A stretch of DNA of 52,415 nt from Zelonia costaricensis (taxonomy: Eukaryota > Euglenozoa > Kinetoplastea > Trypanosomatida > Trypanosomatidae). The translations under genes were made by a program, and so were the position numbers. Shown here one piece after another: positions 10,115 through 19,126 of the stretch (positions within the stretch are counted from its first letter, which is position 1; each line of letters begins with the position of its first letter). The DNA lies in the NCBI GenBank assembly GCA_030849075.1, contig JASAOO010003389.1, positions 1 through 52,415 of the forward strand, written 5' to 3'. The notes under the pieces are model-generated. The model did not search any database. It was not told the origin of the DNA and was given only the letters and a program-made list of their open reading frames with translations.

Positions 10115-10617
10115 CTGCGCCCACACGCCTCCCCCGTCCCGCCATCTGCGCCTCCGCCGTTGAAGGTGCCAAGTTTGAAGAGGAGACGTACACACATGCA
10201 CGCACACCCACACACACAAACACACATAGGCGGCATGATGGCCGGATGGGAGGAGGGAAGGGCAGTGCGCCCGGTCGTGGCAGCCCTTCGTTCCATTCGC
10301 CGCTGCATCCCACAACCAAGATGCACGAGGTCGACGTGCGTGCGACCGTAGAGCCCCCCCCTTCGTCGCCTCGCCTCACCTCGTCTCCTCCTCTCGAGCG
10401 GCGAGTTCTGCGCGCTACGTGCCACCCACGCCGTGGAGTGCTCAGCGGCGCTCTTTCAAGTCGCTCACTCTGCCCACCTTTTCGCTGTCAACCCATTCAC
10501 CCACCGACACACACACACACACAGAATACACAACGGGTACTGCAGTGCACTTGTGGTGAAAGGAACTCACACGCCTTCGCGCTCTCTCGCTCTCTTAACA
10601 CACCTTCACACCCCTCC
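10115..10617. other. Intergenic region upstream of the first carbonic anhydrase
   Basis: Half a kilobase of UTR with CA-rich patches near 10193-10225 and 10504-10523, and pyrimidine tracts. The frame of the carbonic anhydrase stays open back to a GTG at 10024, but that stretch translates to CA-repeat peptide (THARTPTHTNTH) and overlaps the PHD-like gene. I therefore treat it as non-coding. Confidence 0.6.
10354..10398 (+). promoter_or_regulatory. Putative spliced-leader acceptor for the first carbonic anhydrase
   Basis: A pyrimidine-rich stretch of about 43 nt ends in GAG with the AG at 10397-10398. A second candidate AG lies at 10523-10524 after a CA run. From either site the first ATG is 10618. 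Confidence 0.4.
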
Positions 10618-12408
10618 ATGCGCTCCTTGCCCTCCCGTGCTGCGGTCGTCCGGGCCGGCGCGGCCGACTCGGTGTGGCCGACCTCGCTCTTCACTTCGCG
10701 CGTCCTGCCTCGTGTTGACCCGGGCTCCCGCGGTGCCCCCGCTCTCCGTACGTGCCAGCGGGTCGCCTGGGGCCGCACCATTGCCAGCTTCACCACCGCG
10801 AACGCGACCAGCGCCGCCGCGGCATCCCTCGCCTGTGCCGTGCGTTGTGTAAGCGGCGCTGCGACGGAAGCGGGCTCAGCACCGTCAGCGGCGCCTGCGA
10901 CGGCGACGGTGACTGCCACAGATCCCATGGCACGTGCCGCAAGTCCGCGCTACACCAGCCACGCCGCGGCGGAGGCGGCGGCGTACAGGCAGGAGGACAA
11001 CAAGACGCATCCAAGCGACCTCGTCGCACGGGCTGCCGCCTCCGCGGAGCGCAGTGGGCACGCCGATGGCTGCTGTGCGTGCGAGCCACACAGCGGGGCA
11101 GCCGCGGGGCACACATCCGGTGCATCCTTTCATCCGTCTGCCACCCCACCGTCACCCTCAGCTACGTCGGCAACGCGACGAGCTCGACGCGACTTCAGCT
11201 CGATCTTCCATCAAGAGGTCGCCTCGATGGGACAGACGCACCTCGCTGCCTCGGCTGCAGCCCCCGGCCTCGCACCGCTGCCCGTGACAACTGTGCCGCT
11301 GCTGCTCACGTCCACCAGCACCGCGCCAACACCCGCGGCGACGGGTAGCGAAGTGCTGACGCCGTCGCCGCAGGAGCGGCAGCAGCATCGCGAGGAGCTG
11401 ATGGCGTCGATGCACCCAGACGACATCCCCGCTGGCATGTCGCTCGAGGACTACGTCGCCCACCTCGAGGCGGAGGAGGAGATGCAGCGCTTTCTCGCAC
11501 AGAACACGTTGCACTCGATTCGGCGATCCATGGCGCGCGATCAGGCGGCCGACGCGGCGGCCGAGTTGGCGATGATGGCGAGCACCACGATGCGGACGCG
11601 GCTGGAGCCGCACAGCGGGTACCGTGGGGTGCAGGCGCTGCTGGACTACAACAAGCAGTGGGCTGCCGAGGTGACCCGCTTCAACCCACGCTACTTCGTC
11701 GAACTCGCGAAGGAGCAGCGGCCGGAGTACCTGTGGATCGGCTGCAGCGACAGCCGCGTGCCGGCCAACGAAGTGATTGGCCTGCACCCCGGTGACGTGT
11801 TCGTGCACCGCAACATCGGCAATCTCTTCTCCTTGTCCGACCTCAACTGCCTCTCCGCGCTGCAGTTCGCTGTGGACTGCCTCAAGGTGCGCCACATCAT
11901 CGTTGCGGGGCACTACAAGTGCGGCGGCGTGACGGCCGCGATGCGTGGCGACAACCTCGGCCTGACGGACCACTGGATCATGCAGGTGACGGACATCAAG
12001 AATAAGTGGTGGGACCGGGCCATGGCTGAGGTGGCGGAGGAGCACCGCCTGAGTCTGCTGTGCGAGTTGAATGTGCTGGAGCAGCTCAACCACGTCGTGA
12101 GCTGCCGCGTCGTGCAGCGGCGGTGGCGGGCGCAGAACGCCAGTGACCGCTACCACGGTCGTACCGAGCAGAGCGCGCACGTCAGTCCGCAGTACGCCGC
12201 GGCCCACCTGAGCAAGCAGGCGATAAGGTCCAACTTGCCTCCCAAGGTGGCCGCGACGGAGCAGGAGCTGGAGGTGCACGGGTGGGTCTACAGCCTGGAC
12301 GACGGCATGCTGCGTCCGCTGCTGAGTCTGACGCGGCACTCGAATGTGAAGCAGGAGATGAGTAACGCCTTCGAGGCCCTCTTCATCCGCTACGGGCAGC
12401 TGAACTAG
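10618..12408 (+). CDS. Beta-class carbonic anhydrase, long form with N-terminal extension, 596 aa
   Basis: The enzyme family interconverts CO2 and bicarbonate. The catalytic core spans roughly residues 340-510. The zinc ligands are all present: C376 in GCSDSR, H432 and C435 in GHYKCGG. The Asp378-Arg380 dyad of beta enzymes is also there. About 260 residues precede the helical leader (SLEDYVAHLEAEEEMQRFLA), and the first 100 are rich in Arg, Ser and Ala with few acids (MRSLPSRAAVVRAG), like a mitochondrial presequence. An insertion of about 35 residues sits before the conserved VHGWVY motif near the end. The start is the first ATG after the predicted splice sites; internal Met codons at 10927, 11227 and 11401 could give shorter forms. 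Its closest relative in the window is the compact enzyme at 19127-19993. Confidence 0.92.
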   Translation: MRSLPSRAAVVRAGAADSVWPTSLFTSRVLPRVDPGSRGAPALRTCQRVAWGRTIASFTTANATSAAAASLACAVRCVSGAATEAGSAPSAAPATATVTATDPMARAASPRYTSHAAAEAAAYRQEDNKTHPSDLVARAAASAERSGHADGCCACEPHSGAAAGHTSGASFHPSATPPSPSATSATRRARRDFSSIFHQEVASMGQTHLAASAAAPGLAPLPVTTVPLLLTSTSTAPTPAATGSEVLTPSPQERQQHREELMASMHPDDIPAGMSLEDYVAHLEAEEEMQRFLAQNTLHSIRRSMARDQAADAAAELAMMASTTMRTRLEPHSGYRGVQALLDYNKQWAAEVTRFNPRYFVELAKEQRPEYLWIGCSDSRVPANEVIGLHPGDVFVHRNIGNLFSLSDLNCLSALQFAVDCLKVRHIIVAGHYKCGGVTAAMRGDNLGLTDHWIMQVTDIKNKWWDRAMAEVAEEHRLSLLCELNVLEQLNHVVSCRVVQRRWRAQNASDRYHGRTEQSAHVSPQYAAAHLSKQAIRSNLPPKVAATEQELEVHGWVYSLDDGMLRPLLSLTRHSNVKQEMSNAFEALFIRYGQLN

Positions 12409-12511
12409 AAGACCGCGCTGTGCGCGATGTGTGCGTGTGTGTATGGGCGTGTCTGTGTCCTCAGCTTCAAATCAAACGGTCGAGTATGTGACACGAAGCG
12501 GCTGATTCAAG

Positions 12512-12533
12512 ACACACACACACACACACACAC
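12512..12533. repeat. (CA)n microsatellite
   Basis: Perfect CA run of about 11 units in the 3' UTR of the first carbonic anhydrase. Confidence 0.9.
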
Positions 12534-13071
12534 GTGCACAGTGCTCTTGCGCATACCGTCGAGGAGGCGAAGCTTGTACGTCTGCTGCTGATGCTTGTTC
12601 GTGCACCTCCCCTGCCCCTTCCCCCCCTCGTGCCCGTCCATTGACGGTTCGAAACACGATACCACGGGCCTTTATTTCATAAAGACGGCCGCCGGAAAGA
12701 CGCGTGTGTGTGTGTGTGTGCGCCTGCACGGACGGATGGGTGCGTCGGCGCTGACCTCCTCTGCCCCCCGTGGCTTCCGTTGTCGTTGTCTTCTCTCATC
12801 GCTTCTCCTCTTCCTCTTCGCCCCCCCCCACTCGGCCTCAGTGACATCACGTGTGTGTGACTTCAAAACGACTTTACGGCTATTGTTGTGCGAGGAGGCG
12901 TTCACGTTGCCTCGCTGCTCCTCTCCTCCCCCCGCTTCATCCTCCACTCCATGCCAGTCCACCTAACTCTACTTGTCTTGGTATTTCCTCTCTCTTCCCA
13001 CACTCCCACCGAGTACGCACGTTTTGGTGCCGGTGTGGTGCTCGATGTGGCCCCCCCCCGGGGGCCCCCCC

Positions 13072-13072
13072 N
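13072..13072. other. Ambiguous base (N), probable assembly gap
   Basis: The single N follows about ten C, five G and seven C, a self-complementary homopolymer context that often breaks assemblies. The true length of missing sequence is unknown. Confidence 0.7.
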
Positions 13073-14493
13073 TAGTTTTCTGCCTTTTCGCCTCCGCACT
13101 CCGGACCCTCCACCCCCCCTTCTCCCTCCTTCCGGCGCACCGGCTCCCATCCACTCTTGCCCACCCTCTCCACCCTCCGTCTCGCCTCCGCGCCTTCCTA
13201 CGCGGGCGAGGCGCGGTCGCGTGTCACGGGGCGCAGGCGGCGGGGTGGGCGGCGTGGGTGCGGGAGGGCGCCAGCGATGCGCGCATTGCCGTGCATCCAT
13301 CACAAACCCAACATCAACGCAAGCGAAGACAACAACGCGACGACGCTGTAGAGCACGCGCGACATCCCGCGGAAATCGCCCGACGCCCTGCGCAGCAGGC
13401 GAAGGTTGCACACGCCACGTGACACACTCATTGTGCGTGCACGTGGATAAAAAGGAAAAAGCACCACACGCTTCTTCTGTGCGTGTTCGTGGACGGGTGC
13501 GCTGCCGCTGCTGGGGTCACCACCACGGCCCCCCCTCCTCCACCTCCCCCACCCCCACTTCCCTCTTCCCGCGCTCCGCCATCCCACACCTCTCTCACTC
13601 TCTGCCATGCACAAAACGCTCACGCCTGCCCCGAAACGACTACCATCCGCCCCCGTTCCGCTTCCCTTCCTTCACACACACATACACACACACACACATG
13701 ATCACCAGGTTCTCGCTACACGCTTCCACCTTTCTCCCTTTCCGTACCCACTCACTCGCTCGCCCGCTTCACGCAACGGTCTGCCGTCGCCATCTAGAAC
13801 CTGTCCCCCTCTCTGTGTCAGTCAGTCCACCTTGGCGACACACACACTCAGAGCGTGCAAGATAGCCACGCGATTAGAAGCACGCAGCCGTTGCTTCACC
13901 ATCCTCCTCGCCTTAGTATTGACGCAGTGCACGACGACGTTATCGCCTCACGTTTACAGAACGCGTCCACCCTCCCGTTGTTGTTGCCCCCACCTGTGTG
14001 CTACTGTTGGCCCCCCAACACCCCTCCCCTCCCCCCACGCGCACACACGTGCACACCCCTCTTCCCCCTTCCACAGCAAAACACTTTCTTCACATCCTCC
14101 CCCCGTTCGACTTTACTTTCCATCCCCTCTCTGATCTGTCTCTGTCGTTGTAGTTGACTTCCCCTCCCAGCTTCGCGTGTGTGCGGCCCCTCGCCCCCCT
14201 CCCGTCGTGTCCCGCCGCCTCTCGCGCGCGCGTGTGTGTGTGTGTGGTGACGTGTTCGCGTGTTTGCGCAGGCGTCGTCTGCTGACGTGTTTTTTCCTCC
14301 CTTTTCGAGCACCACCTCCTCCTCCTCCCCTCCTCGACGTGTTTCCTGCGGCCTGCGCTGAGCGTGCGCGTGTCTGCTGCCTTCCGCCGCCGCTCCCCCC
14401 ACCCTCCCCCTTATCACCACGGCTCTGACGTCGTCTTGAGCTCCCCCATCTTTGTTCTCGCTTTCTACCCTCAGGTTTAGTGTTGTGAGGTCC

Positions 14494-14537
14494 GTGTGTG
14501 AGTGTGAGTGTGAGTGTGAGTGTGTGTGTGTGTGTGG
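14494..14537. repeat. GTGTGA/GT tandem repeat
   Basis: Four units of a GTGTGA hexamer pass into a pure (GT)n run. A short GACTC triplication follows at about 14543-14558. The rest of the intergenic region has plain CA/GT repeats. Confidence 0.85.
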
Positions 14538-15608
14538 CTGGACTCGACTCGACTCGGGGCTGAGAAATCGAAGTCCTTCTTGTGCAAAGACATTCATCAT
14601 CCGTTAGTCTTCTTTGTGTTTGCTTTCTTCTTGGCTTTCTCGGGTCAGTGAGCATCACGTGTGCTGAAGGGACCTCTGCGAGGTGTTTGCGTCGCAGCCC
14701 TTTCCCTGCCTTCTTGGCCTCTTCCTGCTAGCGTGCTACGCACCCCTCCCCCCCCCACACACATAGAAACAGACACAAGCGCTCGCTCTCCGCTGACACG
14801 ACACGTGCACGCGTAGCTCCCCCTTCTCGCTTCCACTGTTCATTTGCTTCTCCCCCCGGCTTCTTCTTTCCCTCGGTGCGTGCGTTCTTGCGCGTCGGAC
14901 GTTCCGCCTCCTTGTGTTCCGCTCCCTTCCCGCGATCGCCTCCCTCACCAGTTCTCCCGCCCCCCTCCTCATCCCCCTCCTCCTCCTCATCGCGCGTGCT
15001 CCATTTGCTCTACTTGCGTGTCCGCTTCGCTTCGCTGTTGCCTTCGTTTTTTTTTTTTTCGCGACCTGACGTCATCCGTGTTACGTGTGCAACTCGCGTG
15101 TGCGTGGCTCGGGTCTGTCCCCCCCCCCCTTCCCTTCCCTGCCTCCCTGGCACTCTTTCTCTCTCTCACACACACACCCACACGCGTGGTGGTGTAGCTG
15201 CTGCCCGCCCCGTTATCGTGATTACCGATCCGTTGACGGGACTGACAAGACCCCAATACGAGCGCACCCACACCCACAAACACAAACGAGAACGAAGCAC
15301 GCGGCGTACGGCATTGGGAAGGAAGTCACATCCGCAAGCGCGCCGTCCCCGTCACGAGTTCTTCTTTCTCTTCTTCTTCTGTTTTCATTTCGGCACGCGT
15401 CTGCTGCCTCGAGAGTGTGCTCTTGCGTTTCTTCTCTTGTGTGAATCGTCGGTGCGTCATCGCCCGTCGACCATCCGCGGTGACGGCATCCGTGTGTCAG
15501 CGCCACCGGCGCAACTTTCCTTCCCCCCGTGTGTGTGTGCTGGTGCTGGTGCTGGTGCTGCTGCCCTTGTCTATTCTAGGGCCTTCTCGACGTGCTGTCG
15601 TGTTGACG

Positions 15609-15641
15609 CTCCTCGACTATCTTTCTCTCTCTTGCTGTGAG
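15609..15641 (+). promoter_or_regulatory. Putative spliced-leader acceptor for the lactonase-like gene
   Basis: A pyrimidine-rich stretch (CTATCTTTCTCTCTCTTGCT) is followed by AG at 15640-15641. The first ATG downstream is the start codon at 15719, across a (CA)12 run in the leader. Confidence 0.5.
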
Positions 15642-15642
15642 G

Positions 15643-15666
15643 CACACACACACACACACACACACA
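15643..15666. repeat. (CA)n microsatellite in the predicted 5' UTR
   Basis: Perfect CA run of 12 units between the predicted splice acceptor and the start codon of the lactonase-like gene. Confidence 0.85.
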
Positions 15667-15718
15667 GCCAGCGACGCACGCATCCCGCGACTTCAATTCG
15701 CTTCCACTATCCTCATCC

Positions 15719-16981
15719 ATGACGCTGCTGCCCTCTGGCCTGCGCCGCGAGGCGAAGGACCTCGTGGCGGAGAAGATGTGGACCGGCGCGAGCTGGGCGG
15801 AGGGCCCGTGCTGGCTGCCGTCCGACAACAAGCTCCTCTTCAGCGACGTGATCAACAGCGCGCAGTACCTGCTGGACCCTGAGACGAAGCAGGTTTCGCT
15901 GTTGCGCGTGCACACAACGAACGGCAACGGCAACTGCCTCGACCACGTGAACGTGCACAAACGCTACTACGGCTTCTACCCGCCGGAACTGGAGGACATG
16001 GCGGACTACATCATCCTCACCTGCGAGAGCGGCCGCCGGTGTGTGACGGCGACCGTGCCGCCGCACGCCATCGAGCGGTACATCGAGAAGTACGGCCACG
16101 ACTCCAGCGCCAGCCCGACGCAGCAGCAGCGGCGGCGCAGCGACGACGGGCTCACGCGTCAGCACGCCATCATTCCGCCATACATGATGATCACGAACAA
16201 GGTGGTGACGGAGATGTTCCAGGTGTTCCGGTACAACTCGCCCAACGACATCGTGATCCGACCGAACGACGGCACGATCTGGTTCACCGACCCACCGTTC
16301 GGCATCTTGTCGAACAAGGAGGGCTACCAGGCGGGCAGCCAGCTGAACGGCTGCTTCGTGTACTGCGTGTACCCGTCGCACCTGTGCACGGTGAAGAGCC
16401 GCACCGGCAAGGACGGGCAGCCGCTGCCGCTGCCGACGCCGGAGGAGTGTGAGGAGGTTGGCCAGAACGCCAACTCGCTGAATCGCCTCAACGAGACCCG
16501 CCACGTCGTGCGCTTCGCCGTCGTGGACGCGATTGTGCCCAACGGCCTGGCCTTCTCGCCCGACGGCAGCAAGCTGTACGTGGCGGACTGCAGCCTTGAG
16601 GTGTTCCAGTTTCGTGACGGGAAGGGCGAGATTCGCGTGTACGACATCGTGGAAGGCGAGGAACGCGAGTACGTGTCGGAGCGCATGAACAAGGAGGGCC
16701 AGATCGAAGAGAAGGTGACGCTGAGCTACCGCGAGGTGAGGGCGGTGAACGGGCGCACCTTCTGCAAGATCAACCCCGGCATCCCGGACGGCTTCCGGGT
16801 GGACGCGGATGGGTACATCTACACGAGCTCCGCACACGCCATCATCGTGTACAGCCCAGAGGGGGTCGAGGTGAACCGCATTGAGGTGCCGGAGCGTGTG
16901 TCCAACTGCTCCTTCGGCGGCAAGGACGGCCACGACCTGTACGTGTCGGCCGACCACTCCATCTACCGCATCCGGTTCTGA
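15719..16981 (+). CDS. SMP-30/gluconolactonase-like beta-propeller protein, 420 aa
   Basis: This family (SMP-30, gluconolactonase, luciferin-regenerating enzyme) folds as a six-bladed beta-propeller with one divalent metal and hydrolyses sugar lactones or related esters. The metal-binding positions of the family appear intact: E28 in WAEGP, N176 in NSPNDI (followed by TIWFTDPPFG), N275 in VPNGLAFSPDGSKLYVAD and D290 at its end. The conserved IPDGFRVDADGYIYTS blade is near the C-terminus. At 420 aa it is longer than typical members (about 300); extra sequence at about 105-165 (QQQRRRSDDG region) and 225-265 (a TPEECEEVGQN loop) explains this. No signal peptide is seen, so it is probably cytosolic. 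The true substrate is unknown. It sits between the two carbonic anhydrase genes. Confidence 0.88.
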   Translation: MTLLPSGLRREAKDLVAEKMWTGASWAEGPCWLPSDNKLLFSDVINSAQYLLDPETKQVSLLRVHTTNGNGNCLDHVNVHKRYYGFYPPELEDMADYIILTCESGRRCVTATVPPHAIERYIEKYGHDSSASPTQQQRRRSDDGLTRQHAIIPPYMMITNKVVTEMFQVFRYNSPNDIVIRPNDGTIWFTDPPFGILSNKEGYQAGSQLNGCFVYCVYPSHLCTVKSRTGKDGQPLPLPTPEECEEVGQNANSLNRLNETRHVVRFAVVDAIVPNGLAFSPDGSKLYVADCSLEVFQFRDGKGEIRVYDIVEGEEREYVSERMNKEGQIEEKVTLSYREVRAVNGRTFCKINPGIPDGFRVDADGYIYTSSAHAIIVYSPEGVEVNRIEVPERVSNCSFGGKDGHDLYVSADHSIYRIRF

Positions 16982-17216
16982 GGACAGCCATGGGGGGGAC
17001 ACACACACGGAAGAATGCATGGGAGCGAGGGGGGAGGGGGGCTCCGCGTGTGACGCGGCATCACTCGCTGATGCCGCACAGCGCAAGGACGTGCGCGGCT
17101 TCAGTGAAGAGAGGTAGAGGAAGGAGGAAAGCCGCGGTGCGTCTTGATGTCACCCTTGCCTCCCCTCTCTCTCACGTCTGCCTAAGTGTAGTGCGCTTCC
17201 GGCACGCTTGTGTCAC

Positions 17217-17273
17217 TGTGTATGTGTGCATACATATATATGTGTATGTGTGTATGTGTGTGTGTGTGTGTGT
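17217..17273. repeat. Mixed (TG)n/(TATG)n repeat with a TATATA core
   Basis: TGTATGTGTG units surround a short ACATATATATGT palindrome-like core and pass into a pure (TG)n run. It lies in the 3' UTR of the lactonase-like gene. Confidence 0.85.
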
Positions 17274-18410
17274 CTGCCTTGCGCCGCCACCGCCGCCGTC
17301 CTCACACCCCTCCTCCCATGTCCGCGTTGACGCGCAGCACGCTCCCCCCCCCCCCCACGCATCACGTCGCTCCGCCTCTGAGCGCCTCTCTCGGTGCGTC
17401 AGCGCAGCGGACTCACTTCCCCCCCTTCCCCCCGCGCCTTTTCCCTTCCTGTCCCGAGCGAGTGTGGGCCCCTCACGACGCGTTGGCGGGCCGTCCAAAC
17501 TTGTCATTTTTGTGTGTTCTCTTCGTCTCTCCACGAGGGGGCCCCGCCCTCCTGCGTCGCCATCGCAGTGCGGCGCTTTCGGGCTCGCGCACGCACCAGT
17601 TCTCCTCCCCCCTTGTTGTTTGTGTCTGTGGCTCTGTGTGTGTGTGAGAGTGGGCTGCGCCGCCTCGGCGAGCCGGCATGGCCCCTACACCCTCGCACAT
17701 GCATCCCCCCACACACACCCACGCGCACAGATGCGCACCACGGCGCGTGACTCTTCTTGGGTTCTCCACATCAGTTACCATACGGAGCGCGTGCGAAGGG
17801 TGCAGCAATCGGTCGAGAGCGGTGGAGCTGCGTCACCAGCAGCGTGGAGGGACACGATTTTTCCCCCCTTTCCCGCCTTTTCTTTTCCCTACGACGATTG
17901 ACTTTACGGTTGTGCTGGGCGGCCCCGAAGCGGCACACCGTGCAGCCGGCCGTTGCACGCCGCACCCCACACCCCGCCTTGCTGTCTCTGTGCAACGGCC
18001 ACCAGCTCTATAGCTAACAGACGACGCCGACGACGATGCAGCGGCACGACCGCGCTCTTCCCCGAGGCGAAAGCGGATCTTCAAAGAAGGAAACGAAAAT
18101 TAACCTTTGGCGAGCCACGCTCACGAGACGGAGGTGCTCATGGTAGTCGCTCCCGACATGGACGCGGTCACAAGCCCCAGCGTCGCACGCCTGGCCAAAG
18201 CGCCGCACTCGTGCGTGCATGTGTCTGTGTGTGTGTGTGTCTTAGAAGAGGTCTTCTTCCACTGCCTGGCGAGCACACGCGCGCGCTCTTGTCCAGCGGC
18301 GCCGCTGCGGTGTCGGTGGGATGCCGTGGCCGCTCCTGCTCACACGGCCTGCGGCTGGTTGCCGCGTACACCACGATGCTCTCGCTCATCCACCTCTGCA
18401 CTGCCCCTCG

Positions 18411-18444
18411 AACACACACACACACACACACATACACACACGCA
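18411..18444. repeat. (CA)n microsatellite
   Basis: CA run with one CATA interruption, upstream of the second carbonic anhydrase. Confidence 0.85.
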
Positions 18445-18810
18445 CGGCTGCCCGCCTCCTCCTTTAGCGACCCGTCTTCTCCTCCTCCCCCTTTCGCTTC
18501 ACGTAGCGACCCACGGCACGAGTGCGCGCGTCTCGCCCCCGCTCGCTGAGCCTCCACGTTGCGCTTCGGCAGCCACTTTTACTGGAGCGTCTCCCCCCCT
18601 TCCCCTCCCACCCCAACACGCACACCTAGAGACTTCAGTCACCACCGTCTCATCCCTTCACCCGACAGCTGTTTGGTTTCTACACCTCCGCCACCGACCG
18701 CCTCTCACGCACGTCGTCAGCGCGTTGGGGAGCCATCACGCCAGTCCTTCCGCCCTTGCTTCCTTAGGGCCACTGTTTGCTCTTCTTCGCGGTGCGCGTG
18801 CGCTGCGTTT

Positions 18811-18830
18811 CGCGCTTTTCTTTTCCCAAG
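18811..18830 (+). promoter_or_regulatory. Putative spliced-leader acceptor for the second carbonic anhydrase
   Basis: CGCTTTTCTTTTCCCAAG ends in AG at 18829-18830. From there to 19127 there is no ATG in any frame in the known sequence, although an N lies at 18868. Confidence 0.45.
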
Positions 18831-18867
18831 CTCACAGCACATACACACACACACGTGGGGGGGCGCG

Positions 18868-18868
18868 N
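18868..18868. other. Ambiguous base (N), probable assembly gap
   Basis: The N follows a G-rich run after a CA repeat, within the predicted leader of the second carbonic anhydrase. Missing bases here could change the frame or hide an upstream ATG. Confidence 0.7.
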
Positions 18869-19126
18869 CTCACGTGCGTCCCCGTCGCTGCCGCCGCGGC
18901 CACCACCGCCGCGATCACCGCGGCCCTCGCGGAGCCCGTGCGCTACCACACGAGGGCCACCCACCCTCTTCACCTCCTGCGCCGCCAGAACGACCGCGCG
19001 AGGCTGGCTGCCGGCGGACCGGGTGCTGCTGCTGCTGCTGGAGGTGCGAGCCCGTTGGCGCCGACCTCGCTCTGCTCCTGCGGCTGCCCGCACCCGACGA
19101 CGCGGCCGGCGCTGGACACCCCGTCA

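Larger units (their letters stand above)
12409..15718. other. 3.3-kb intergenic region with an assembly ambiguity
   Basis: This is the longest gene-free stretch. From about 12600 onward the + strand is strongly pyrimidine-rich, with (CA)n/(GT)n tracts at 12512-12533, 12702-12721, 13676-13699 and 14223-14246 and a GTGTGA array at 14494-14537. A single N stands at 13072 next to facing runs of C and G. Open frames here (for example 12888-13865, which crosses the N) are low-complexity and show no domain. A less biased island lies at about 13200-13460. It probably holds UTR sequence, but lost sequence at the N cannot be excluded. Confidence 0.55.
16982..19126. other. Intergenic region upstream of the second carbonic anhydrase
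   Basis: About 2.1 kb, pyrimidine-rich from 17150 onward. It has a TATGTGTG-type tract at 17217-17273, a (CA)n tract at 18411-18444 and an N at 18868. The carbonic anhydrase frame stays open upstream to a TTG at 18107, but most of that is CA-repeat and UTR-like peptide. The part nearest the gene (18870-19126) is more coding-like and is discussed in the findings. Confidence 0.55.

Noticed and set aside
10024..10617. Upstream extension of the first carbonic anhydrase to a GTG start overlapping the PHD-like gene
   Set aside because: GTG is not a normal start in trypanosomatids. The stretch encodes CA-repeat peptide and contains the likely splice acceptors.
12640..12665. tRNA-like B box (GGTTCGAAAC)
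   Set aside because: The flanking bases do not form a T stem and no A box or cloverleaf is found upstream.
12888..13865. 325-codon + strand open frame across the N
   Set aside because: It is rich in Pro, Ser, Thr, His and Arg from pyrimidine-rich UTR, with no domain, and it crosses the N, so the frame itself is uncertain.
18107..18860. Extension of the second carbonic anhydrase to a TTG start
   Set aside because: The peptide is His/Thr repeat and UTR-like, a likely splice acceptor lies at 18830, and the frame crosses an N.
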